Assembly: GCA_025531455.1 (NCBI GenBank)
Contig: JAMYHL010000068.1
Location: forward strand, 62,001-126,000
From: Apiotrichum sp. Y4204
Lineage: Eukaryota > Basidiomycota > Tremellomycetes > Trichosporonales > Trichosporonaceae
Direction of reading: 5' to 3'
DNA: 64,000 nt
The stretch's first letter is position 1. The number at the start of each line of letters is the position of its first letter. The notes beneath the pieces were generated by a model. The model was given only the letters and a program-made list of their open reading frames with translations. It was not told the DNA's origin and did no database searches. The position numbers and the translations under genes were made by a program. This document shows positions 21,036 through 31,942 of the stretch, piece by piece.

Positions 21036-24000
21036 TCATCCCAGCAGATCCGGGTGTGCAGCGCTGATGGCCATGATGGTATCCGGCTCGAGATACTTTG
21101 ACACGGTGATCGAGTCGGAAAGACCCTTACGCCTGCGGGTCTTGAGTACGAGATCGCGCGCGAGCGCCTGGCCCTGCGCAGGTTCGAGCGGGCGGAGCGG
21201 AATAGACGTGTCCGTCGGGTCGCCGGGCACGACCTGCCAGTGGTCAAACGACATCTGGGGGAACGCCTGGCCCATGGTCGCTGTGCGCAGGTCGGTCTCG
21301 AAGCCGTTCGCGTCCAGGACCGGGATGAACGCCTTGACAGTGTACAGCGGCGAGCCGGGCTTTGGAATGTCGCGCGTGACGTGCCCGCGCCGCCGCGAGA
21401 GCACAGTGTACACTGCCGCGACGCAGTCGGCCGGAGCCTGTACTTCGACATAGTAGACCGGCTCGAGGAGACGCGGCGAGGCGAGCAAAAAGGACGAGTA
21501 GCATACCCTGCGCGCGGTGGGGATAATCTGTCCCCCTCCGCGGTAGATTGGCTCCTCGGCGACGGTCGCGTCGAGCAGACGGAACTTTACGCCGCGGATC
21601 GGCTCGTCACACAACGGTCCCTCGCGCGTGCCCCACTGGAAGCCCTGCTTGACACTTTCCCGTACAGAGCTGAGCAGCTTGGTGTCGACCTCGGACGGCA
21701 GCGTGTCGTTGACGAGAACGTTTGGGCCATTGTCGTCGGGGCCAAACGCCCAGATGTTGCGCGATGCGAGCAAGTCCCAGCCGTAGTTTTGCTCGAAAAA
21801 CTTGCCGCGCTCCTTGTTGGTCATGCGCATCGTCACCTTGCCGGCCTCAATATCGTTTGCGATTCCCGTCTCGAGCGGCTCGGAGATCATGGTGAGCTTG
21901 TTCTTCTGGTTGGGCGTCTCGGCATAGCACTTGATCGCCGAAGTCTCGACGACCGTCTCGCAGAACTTGGTCACCGGGTCCGAGACCTTGATCTCGATTT
22001 CGGAGAAGAGCTTTCGCAAGTCGTGCAGCACGCAGTCGAGGTAGATCTCTCCCGTGCCCAGGATAATGTGCTCTCCGGACTCCTCCACCTTTGTGGTGAC
22101 GAGCGGGTACGACTTGTTGATCTTTCGCAAACCGTCGAGCATCTTGGGAAGCTCGGAGGGGATGATCGGCTCGACGGCGACCTTGAGCACAGACTGCGTC
22201 ATGTGCTTGATTGGCCGGAAAATGTACATGTCGTCATCGATCCCGCGCGAGTAGATGGTCGCCGTCTTGTTGATCGACGCATCGACACCAGATAACAATA
22301 TCAAGTTGCCGGGGTACGCCTTTGTGATGTCAATGTTGTACCGTGCCTCGTCGATCATCACGCCCTCGACCACCGCAGACACCATGTCCTCCTCGTCCTC
22401 TAGCGAATATCCCTCGCCAAGGACATACACCGGCTGGCCCCGCTCGATGGTACCGCTCATTACACGACCGAATGCGCGGAACTCTTGTGCGTCCGAGGTA
22501 TGGAAGAGCTTGGCAACCTGCACCACTGTCGGTCCCTTGGGATCACAGGTGAACATGGACTCGGCCAGCGGCGTGGTGAGGGGTCCCATAAAAGTGCCCT
22601 CCACCTTTGCACGCGCGTTCTCGGCGACAGTGGGAAGGAATTCCGTGACCATGTCAGCAAGACCTGTCGCGGGGCCGAAGAAGGCGTCCAGGACGACCTT
22701 GAGCAGGGGCCGAACATCCATCTTGTACGCGGCCGGCTTGAGTGTGATGCGGAGATCCGCCAGTGTGTCCCGCAGGCTGTCAGACGATCCACTCAATACC
22801 TGTGTGTACAGCTTGTACAGTGGCTCGAGGATAAAGTGCACAAAGGAGCGCTTCGACTCGACATCAGCGGGTTGGCGAGTGAACTTGCGCTTCTCGGCGT
22901 CAAAGTAGATGTTTCCCCACAACCGCAGCGCAAACTCGTCCACGTCCAAGGCGCCGTACGTGTCGGCGTACATGGCAGCAAAGGTGCGGAGGGTGAAGCA
23001 CCAGCCCATCTGCGCCGATGCGAAAGCGACATTGCCACGCTCCGGCGACAGGCGGTACTGCTCGTCGTCGTCGATGCCTGCAATGACCGAGTTGACCTCC
23101 TCGATGGTGTGCTTGATTTTGAAAAAGGCCTCAGATGGCGGAAGTCGGAGTTCCAAAATGAGGCGGTCCATCTTGTTGATTACGAGCACAATCTTGAGCT
23201 TTTCCTGCATGGCATGGCGGATCACCGCCTCGGTGCCGGACATGACGCCCTCGACGACGTCCACCACGAGCACAACACCGTCGGACAACCGCGCGGCACA
23301 TCCAACCTCGTCGGCAAAGTTTGCGTGTCCTGGTGTGTCGATCAAATTGAGGAGGCTCGACTTGCCCCTTGAGTCCTGAAGAATGAGCGACATGGGGGTC
23401 GACTTGATGGAGATCTCGCGCGCGCGTTCCAAGACGTGTGTGTCCGTGTACCGTGTCGGGCGGTCGGCATCCCACGTAAGCTGGTGCGTCTCAAAGATGA
23501 GCATGTCCATGAGGGATGTCTTGCCGTGGTGGATGTGGCCGGTAACCATGATATTCCGCATCATATCGGGGTACTCGAGCATGTCGACCAGGAAGCTGCA
23601 GCATCAGTCGAGTGCTTGCGCGGTTACTCACTTCTTGTCATACCGCGTCACTGGCAGATCCTTCTCCTGCACGGTGAACGCGCGCACCTTGACCGGCGCA
23701 ACGATGGGCTCGGTGAGGAGCTGCGCGTCCTCCTCCTGCACCATCGTCTCAACATCCTCGCCGTACGTCTCCGCCGCCGTCGCGTAGTACTTCTTGTCCT
23801 CATGCAACACCACTTGGTTGCCCGCGGTACCTGCCATTAGCTCTGGACAAGAGCAATTACACATACCATCAACGGTGTGGAGGGTCATCTGCATGCCCGT
23901 GTCCTCCATCGGCACGTCCTCGTCTTCCTCGTCATCCTCGTCGAACCCTTCGAGCGGCGCATAGGTCGCAGCCATCGACGGGCCGGGCGCTGACGGCGCA

Positions 24001-24155
24001 GCAGCGGCCGGGGCAATGTCGACATCGACGTCCGAGTCGTCATCAGAGTCGAGGTCGCCGCCGATGTAGTTGCCAAACTCTGCATGTCAGTGGATGCTTG
24101 TCTCGTGCTATTCGACGCGGTCGCATGACTCACCGTCGTAATCCTCGGTCGACAT
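21036..24155 (-). CDS. SNU114: U5 snRNP GTPase Snu114 (EFTUD2 homologue)
   Basis: EF-2-like GTPase of the U5 snRNP that controls U4/U6 unwinding and spliceosome activation and disassembly. Exons in coding order are 24155-24134, 24079-23867, 23830-23632 and 23595-21036, giving 997 aa. The first exon is only 22 nt, encoding MSTEDYD and part of a codon, and leads into the conserved EFGNYIG. An acidic N-terminal region precedes the G domain: P-loop GHIHHGKT at 164-171, DTPGH at 231-235 and NKMD at 285-288. EF-2-type domains II-V follow to the end. The intron at 23831-23866 is 36 nt, a multiple of three, and has no stop, so its retention would insert 12 residues in frame. It is convergent with the flippase (212 bp between stops). 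Confidence 0.96.
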
Positions 24156-24581
24156 GGCGGTGGAGGATGTGTCGCGATAGGATGAAGGAGGTGGTCTGAC
24201 TTCTGGCGGTACTCTGCCAAATAGACTTTTTGACGTAGGGGATGGTATGCGAAGAGATGGTGCTCGTCGTCTTCGTCTTCGCCGTCGTCGTCGTTCTCAA
24301 TGTCGATGGAATCTATGTTTTTGTTCGAGGCTGGAAATGCTAACAGGTGGAAGATGCCGAACCCGTCAACACACTTGGATTTCCAGGCTGCACAGCCAGG
24401 ACGGATTACGGTATTTTTTTTCTTGACATTTTTTCGGCATTTATCCCAAAATGTGGTTGGCCGTCAATGTCCGCGTTCTTTCCTCCCCTCCCGATGCCAA
24501 TCTCGGGATACCAAAAGACATCGCGGACGTGCAGACATTGTTCTCGCCATCAAAGTCTCGGTCCTCCCCATCGCTCACACA
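24156..24581. promoter_or_regulatory. Divergent promoter between SNU114 and the mitochondrial-type gene
   Basis: 426 bp separate the two start codons, so regulatory sequence must be shared or interleaved. T-rich stretches near 24413-24440 are the only conspicuous element. Confidence 0.5.
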
Positions 24582-25611
24582 ATGGCATCCCGGATCCTCG
24601 TGCGCGCGCTCCACACCACCACGCTGCGGGCCGCCAGCGCGCCTGGCCCCGCCCCTCCGGCAGCCAACGGCAACACCAACGCCAAGCGCCAGGACAACCG
24701 TCCGCAGCGGTCAGCGACCGACCTGGGCTTCTCGGGCGAGCGCCGTACCCGTGTCCTTCCCTCGATCGACATCCCCGCCTCGGCCCGTTCCAACTTCAAG
24801 GTACGTAGGGAGCTGCTATCCCGGCTCTTCAACTTCATTTTCCGCTGACACGCAGGCTGGAGGTGGCTCTGGTGGTGGCTCGCAGCGCCCGCCGCGTAAC
24901 AACGGACCGCGCCCGGCGCCCCGGGGCGATGGTCAAACCCCCCGTCCGCGCAGTGACCGCCCGCCGCGCGGCGACCGCAAGCCCCGCGCCCCTGCTGCGG
25001 CACCGGGCGAGCTCGAGATCCCCGCCGAGTTCTTCGTCGGCGGCGCGAAGAAGGGTGCCGATCTCGAGGTCTCTGCCGAGTTCTTCGACGGCGCCGAGCT
25101 CGCGCCCTCTGCGCCGCGCCGCCAGCGTAACGACCGCTCTTCGGGAGAGCGCCGCGATCGTGCCCCCCGCCAGAGGAACGACAGGAGCCGGAACGACCGC
25201 AACGACCGCAAGCCGCGCGACGGCAAGCCCAAGCGCGAGGTCGTGTACTCTAGGGCTGGGACCGTGAGCGCCGTGCGCGACACATCATCCCGGGGCCTGT
25301 TTGGCCCGGAATCCCTCCTCAACCCCCGCATCAAGCCGGCGCACGACCCCACCGCGTCGTTCTGGGCCAAGGGCATGGACCGCGCTGCTGGTGAGTTACT
25401 GGTTGCGGAATCTAGCTCACACTCAGCGTACAAGGCCGACACTATGCGCCGCCTCGGCGACTACTCGCTCTGGGTGCCGCCTCCGGTCAAGGAGGGCAAG
25501 GACCCCAAGGCACGGGCCCTCTCGCGCACCGTCTTCGCCCTGGCCAACAACCCTGACGTGTCTATGCGCCAGGCCGCCTCCGCTACTGACGCCATCAAGA
25601 AGCTCCTCTAA
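24582..25611 (+). CDS. Unknown protein with mitochondrial presequence and Arg-rich linker, 312 aa
   Basis: Exons 24582-24800, 24856-25390 and 25427-25611. The start MASRILVRALHTTTLRAA is a textbook matrix-targeting sequence with a likely cleavage site after the first 20 residues. Residues 75-115 form a Pro/Arg/Gly-rich disordered linker. Two similar short motifs then follow (EIPAEFFVGG and EVSAEFFDGA), then a second Arg/Asp/Asn-rich stretch. The last 100 residues look folded and conserved (FWAKGMDRAA, DTMRRLGDYSLW, then a helical end). I do not recognise the family. A mitochondrial ribosome or RNA-associated role would fit the composition but is inference. The second intron is 36 nt, in frame and stop-free, so splicing is supported by its GTGAGT donor and CAG acceptor rather than by frame. 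Confidence 0.75.
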
Positions 25612-28600
25612 GTGCGCTGCGCGAGCACCGTACGGGGTCACTCCGCCCATGGACCCAATGCTGCCCGGCACCACAGGATCATGTGTCGGTCAGCGCAGCA
25701 ATCAACATACATTTTGTGGCACATTATGTACTTTCTCCCATCCGTTGGAGCGCGGGGTAGACTGACAGCTGATTTACGGCCTTGTGCGGGCGACCGCGGA
25801 CCTCACAATGACGCGGACTGTTTCCCCTTGGTTGAGAGCCGCCACGCAAGCTGACATGTGTCCATGTTGGCACTTCGCGTTCCAGCGAGCGGACATGGCC
25901 GCAAAAGAGGCTGATGGTTCGAAGCTCCACGGGCGTCAGGACACGAGAAAATGGGACAGAGATTGGTTAATTGGAGCTTCGGCAGCCAGCGTCTCTGCGG
26001 TCCAGTATGGCCTAACGTTAGGTACCGCGCGGATACTTTGGATCTAGCTGCTCCAGAGGAGGAATGATCTCAACAGACACCGTGCGCGACGGACCTCGGG
26101 GAATCTCTGAGGACCTCTCGACTCGACTTCATGCCTCCTACCTCGTCGCGTGACCGGTCTGCAGGATGGGGACGGAGCTCGACGCAAAGGTGGCGCCGCA
26201 AGCCACTGGGCAGCGGAGATGACCGCCGATGCGTTGGAGATGGGGCGAGTACACAAGAAACATTGACAGACGGACGTCTCGGGCATTCCCTTGTAGGACG
26301 GATCCGACCGTTCCCCACGGGTCCGACAGACTTGAACGACAATCGCCTGGCCTGTCTGGACCTCTGCACCGCCCTTGTTGAATGTGATCATCAGCGTTTG
26401 AGGGCCATGCCATCAACAAAGAGCTTCTGCGTGTCGGCAAGGTGTGCCAAGAATGACTTTTCGAGGGCCATGCAATCAAAATCGCGCAACACTGCCAATA
26501 CCAGTGTTCTAACGGTACGAGCGGTGGGCATTCCCGTTAAACTGGGCGGCACCGATAACCGAGAGATATCTGCTCCGACGCGACTTTCCCTCCTGGTTGG
26601 AGGCGGGTGTGCTTCCGGCCCCCGCTTCCGAGGTTTGACCCCCAAGTCCGAGTCAGCGGACACGGGACCGCGCGCCGAGGCCGATGGGCCCGCGATCAAT
26701 TACGAGAGATAGGAGAGGTACGAGAGGCCGCACGCGGTGCATCTTGATCGCGGCGGGGTGGCGGCGGACCGTGGGCGGAGATGCAGTATTCCTCAGACCT
26801 CGGACGCGCGGTGCCTTCATTTACCATCGAGGCCGGCACGAGACCAAGCATGCCCAGCACGTTTGTGATCGCCCCAAAGACGGGCGCACGTTCCACCCCC
26901 GACGCGGCACCCTGCTACCGTGATGCCGTGGTGCCCCAAAATGTGCGCGAGCAATGGATCCCAGATGGCCAACGGTGCGCAGTCGTGTCTTCATGTTGGC
27001 TGGGGAGCGGGCCCATCTGCCACTGCCACAACTATCAGGTGATGAGCTACGATATGTGCCTCTTGCTAGTCTCCATTCCTCCAGGTGGCGCGATACGAGC
27101 GCCGATTCTCATATCTCATATCCTCGGGTCTCGGTTAGGCGGGTCAGGTCAGGCGACCGGCCTCGGATCCGGCTAGGAACAATCAGCGTTGCACAATCTC
27201 ATCTGCTACCGAGATTCGCGTTATCGCCACACATCCACGACGGTTATCGAAACAGTCCCCCGCCGCCCATCATGTGATCCCCATCGTCGGCGTGGACTGC
27301 TAGCCTGCTGCGCTGCGGCCTTGCGGCAAGGCACTCGGCACGAGGAACATGTGGGTGGTGCCGTGCTGTAATTATTGCGCCTTGTTGATCGACGGAATGA
27401 AGGTGGATTAGATGAAGATTTTCCGGATATGAGGATTGATCCTCTGCGTGTATGCGTGTTGACCTTCTTGCTACTTGTTGCTTCTCCGCTCCTCGCCATC
27501 ACTGGCCGCTGCTAGAGCATCCAGCAGGGAAAACCGGGACGGCTAATTCTGGCTGCTTGATGGTCTAGGCAGCCAGAGGTCATGCAACAGATGCATCAAG
27601 ACGCGGCGTCGACGAGGCGCCGCCACCTCTGCTTCCAAGCTCTCAGATCCCAGACCGCATTCTCCCATCATAACAAAGACATGAATTGCAACGCCTGGAA
27701 CATTGCCACCCGGCAGCCGGTCGCCGGGCCGGAGAGAGACAGACGCGTGCGCGTTTCGCAATCCATGTCATGTCCATCACGATATCACGTCCACTGAGGC
27801 CAGAGGGTAACGAGCGGAACGCCGCAGATGTAATCTTCATGTATAGTGTCGGCGTGTCTCATCATCTCATCATCTCGCGTCTTGCATCTCACTCTAGATG
27901 ACTCCTACTCGCAGCGAATGACGATGGCAACATTGAACGTTGGCATGCAGATACATGGTGCGAGTCCCTTCAGATTCGGCAGATGGCCAGATTGTAACCC
28001 TTGTATCAGTACCCTTGGCAGACGCAGGTCGAGCGCCGAGGGCCGGTAAGTTGCGCGGGGATAAGGTACATGCACTGTACATCTCGCCACCACTGGTTTC
28101 TTCTTTTCCTGAGAGCGAGAAAGCTTCTGCGGATTTTCTACGATCTGCGCTAGCTGCGCTCTGCATCGGGGGGACATGAAAAGTATAGATGGCATGGCAT
28201 TCGATTTCGTTGATTCGATTCAGATTGCAGCCAAGCATGGGCAGACAATATCCGCAATATGAGCAGCGATCGGCACAACTGGGTTGGGCCGCATGTGGTT
28301 CGCTCGGCGGACCGTAGAGCTTCAGCTCTCACCGCATGTACTCCGGATCGCACATCGGCGCATGGCCACAGCTCCAGACCGGGCATACTGTCGCCGAGCC
28401 GCGGATGTGTCCGAACACGAACACCAATCGAACATCGAACACATGCAGCACCGCCATTCGAAGCAATGTCTGGATATCGCCGCGCGCCGCCTGATCACCT
28501 GATCACTGTAGCTCTGAGCCCTGTTCGAGGACCCTCTGCCCCGCTCTTGTGGCCTCGACGCTACCGCACTGCTCGGCGAAAGGATCACTCGAGAACTGGA

Positions 28601-29732
28601 GAGCATTCCTACTGTTCGGACTGATGTGCGATTTTGTGGCCCTTGTGGATGCCAGGCACGATATTTGCTGCTCAGGGCCAGGTACGAACTGCAGCCCAGC
28701 TGACTGACACTCCCAATTTCTCCATCCTCGGTTTCTCATCAGCCACAGCCGGCGCAGCACGCGGTATGTACGGGGGCTGAGCTGGGCTGAGACTGCGGCC
28801 GGGCGGAGGAAGCGGAATGCATCTCTGCGCATCAGCTAAGCCGGGTGACACCAGCACTGTGATCAGTGATCTGTGAATGCTTGATCTGTGATCTGTCAAA
28901 AACCCATGCGCAGCACCCATGCGAGGCAAATTAATTGGCAGCTGGAAGATTGGAGCACGTTCTGGCGAATCGCCCGAGGGCCAGAGAGTTGTAAGCTTGT
29001 GGGCCACCCGGTATCAGGGACGCCACCGACGCACGCCGCACGCCAAACTAGACAAACACGAGAGTGGATATGCATGCGAGAGTGAATGGCGGCGCGCTCA
29101 CATACTTTCGTACAGCAAGCAGATCAACAGAGCTTCGTCGAGACCCGGTCTCGGCGCGGAGAAACTCCCGCAACCGCGCAGCCGGCCGGCGAGAAGCAAT
29201 GGAAATCGAAACAGGCCCGGGGCCAGGGTTGATTACGTCGTCGATGCCATCAGACCCAAGGCAGAGAGAGCAGAGTGAGAGAGAGTGAGAGAGTCCAAAG
29301 GTTAATGCCTGTTGCCATCTTTAGTCTCGGTCCTCCTACCTGGCCACCTTGTTAGCTGCATTTGAACCAGGCCCGGTGCTTTGGCTGCTACGCTCCAGCC
29401 TCCGCGTCCCTCTCCTCGTCGCCTCTCCTCGCGGCCCCTCGGACCGTGTTCTTGCGCGCATCTACATCTCCAACCCACCCTTATACCCAACTCCTCTTGC
29501 TGAAAGTGTTATTGCTTTAAAAAGAACGCTCGATCCAATCCAGTTCGTGGTCAACCCCGCCCTTCATTAGCTCTTTGCCACCTTTTCCTCGACACCTCTT
29601 GACTCCCATTCCTGCACGCTCTCACCAGCCAACCCCCTGGTGACTACGAGCTGCACACTTCCTCCCGGGCTCCCCTCCACAGTCACCCCTCGTTACCTCG
29701 CCTCAACTCCGACTCCCCTCCGCTCATTCACG
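25612..29732. other. Four-kilobase gene-free stretch
   Basis: No open frame here has recognisable motifs or a consistent exon chain. The longest frame (26131-26712, +) has a composition typical of random GC-rich sequence. A 12-bp perfect palindrome CCTAACGTTAGG lies at 26011-26022. From about 29390 to 29732 the + strand turns C/T-rich, probably the ceramidase promoter and leader. An undetected ncRNA or a rapidly evolving gene cannot be excluded. Confidence 0.5.
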
Positions 29733-31161
29733 ATGGGCGCCTTTGACCACCTCATCACAGACCAGAACATGGTCGGCTGGTTCGGCCCAGTGACCAGCAC
29801 GATTGGTACGTTTTCATTGTGGCTTGATGTTGTGGTGTTGTGATGTGATGTGTGATGGGATTCTTCCGGACCGCCTCTAACATCCCCAGACTGGTGCGAG
29901 CTCAACCACACGTACAGCTACTACATCGCCGAGTTCGTCAACACGCTCACCAACGTCCCCGGCATCGTCTTCGGCCTCTGGGGTGCCTGGGTCACCTCCC
30001 AGGCCGGCATCCCTTTCCGCTACGCGCTCACGTACCTCGGCCTCGCGCTCATCGGCATCGGCAGCTTTGGATTCCATGCCAGCCTCCGCTGGGAGTGGCA
30101 GCTCATGGACGAGCTTCCCATGGTGAGTTGTTTGTGCGCGCTGGGACAAAGCTGTGGTGGGCGAGACCCAAGTGGCCATGTCAAAAGAGTGGGCCCAATG
30201 GTGGGGTCCGGGAAACAGTGGAGCCTGGCGTAAATGACGGAAGTGGAGGCGGCGTGGGCACAGACAGAAGACGCTGGATGTCGGGTTACGACTTTCCTGG
30301 CGATACATTGTCTCTGTCTTCATCTGTGGGCAGTGCTACGATCGCCATTAATCGCTCCTAGGCGACAAATGACCGGCTTGGGGCGCATGAACGATCTTTA
30401 TTGTTGATCAATGGCAATGTCCTCAGCCACTCAGTGTAGAGTCGCATGCTGACCTCCAGATCTACGTTGTCTCATGGGCCGCCTACCTCGTCTTTGACAC
30501 CCAGCCCGGGTTCAAGTTCCGTGGCGGCAAGGTTGGCGTCCTCGCCGTCGTTGCCTGGGACATCTTTGTCACCGTCTCTTAGTGAGTTGCCAGTCTGATT
30601 CAGTACGCCGCTAGCGACTGGAAGGGCAACACACGTGTCTCGACGCTAACAGTCAGTGTCTCCCTGCCCAACCCCGTTTACCACCAGGTTGCGTTCGCGC
30701 TCATTATGAGCGTGTCGGTCCTGCGCGCCATCTGGCTGCTTTACCAGCTCCCCGCGGACCGTCGCGCCAAGATCGGCCGCTCGCTCATCACCGGCGTCAG
30801 TATCTTCGTCCTTGGCTTTGCCATCTGGAACATCGACAACCTGTTCTGCAACCACTTCCGTGACGCCCGCGAGTGGCTCGAGAGCAAGGGTCTCGAGCAC
30901 CTCGGCCACTTCACCCAGGGCCACGGCTACTGGCACCTCATGACCAACTATGGCGCCTTCCTCATCTTCACCGCATGCGTTCAGATGTGCCTTTCGGTCA
31001 AGACCAACCCGTACGCGTACGAGTACAACTCTGGAGACTGGTTCCCCATTGTTCGCCCCGTCGCCGGCGTCGAGACCAAGGCCAAGCTTGAGGACCTGCC
31101 GTTCGAGGTCACTGAGAAGTCGCTTCTCGTCGACAGCAACGGCACCGCTGTGGCAAACTAA
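29733..31161 (+). CDS. Alkaline ceramidase (Ypc1/Ydc1 family)
   Basis: Integral-membrane amidase of the ER or Golgi that cleaves phytoceramide or dihydroceramide into a long-chain base and a fatty acid. Exons 29733-29805, 29890-30122, 30460-30581 and 30657-31161 give 310 aa, matching yeast Ypc1 (316). Family motifs are present: VTSTIDWCE at the exon 1/2 junction, GSFGFHASLRWEWQLMDELPM with the first metal-type histidine, and GHGYWHLMTNYGA with the C-terminal histidines. Several hydrophobic segments fit a seven-helix fold. The second intron is 337 nt, several times longer than the typical intron in this window. The C-terminal 40 residues are polar and probably cytosolic. Confidence 0.93.
30123..30459 (+). 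other. Unusually long intron (337 nt) in the ceramidase gene
   Basis: Bounded by GTGAGT and CTGACCTCCAG, and required to join the conserved DELPM to IYVVSW. Other introns in the window range from 33 to 84 nt. I see no clear box C/D or H/ACA snoRNA signature in it. Confidence 0.8.
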
Positions 31162-31942
31162 GCGCACGAGGCGTAGCGTGAGACGCTGCTCAACACAGCA
31201 ATAGGAAAAGAACAAAAAATAACTAGACCCGGGAGTCGGTGTATGGCTGTGCTCTGCACGGACACAAGCATCTTCTCTCAAGCACTGGTACTCTCCTGTC
31301 CCAGTGCTTTCCGCCCGCGTCCCCGCTGGCTCGTGGCCTGCGATCGTGACGTGCTGGCTTGCAATCTGTAGCTCCTCCTCGCTCTTCTTAAGGTAAACCG
31401 AACGTGCGACGCAGGGCTGGTGGCACAGCTCACTACGATACTGTCGCCTCACCCCGCGCATGCTCATCCAACACATTCTTGGACATTATATAGAATTATC
31501 TCTTGGTAGATTAGGTGTATCAACATGTGCTCTATGCCATTCCTTTTTTCTCATCAAGACCAAAGTCTACCGCGTTCTGACATTCCACAAATTCCACAAA
31601 ACACGTTTGTCTCCTCGTTCATGAATTTACGATGTTCATGGAGGATCGGCGGATCGGCGGTGGATCAATGGGCTGCGGATCAGGGTGCCAGTGAGCGGTG
31701 CCCGGTGCGCGGTGCGCGTAATGACAATTTTTGATTCCGTTGGTGGTTGACGCGACTTGTTTCCTTTGAACCCTTTTGGGTGGCGCGGATTTGGACAGGG
31801 GCAAATGGAAAAACACCGTCATCTCTGGCAGAAGGATTTCTGTCTTCCCTCCCCATCCTCTTCATCCTCGTCATCTTTGCTTGTAACTCTTCATCTCTCT
31901 CCTCTTTCCTCCCATTCCACTGCCCTCTCTCTTCTCCCCACG
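31162..31942. other. Intergenic region between ceramidase and RAD54
   Basis: Ceramidase 3' flank and RAD54 promoter. The final 150 bp is C/T-rich. No gene or distinctive site seen. Confidence 0.55.

Noticed and set aside
25914..25930. GGTTCGAAGCTCC as a possible tRNA T-arm
   Set aside because: No B-box consensus pairing, no D-arm or anticodon arm upstream, no acceptor stem.
26131..26712. 193-aa plus-strand frame in the 25.6-29.7 kb spacer
   Set aside because: Composition is that of random GC-rich sequence, with no motif and no leader-like sequence upstream.
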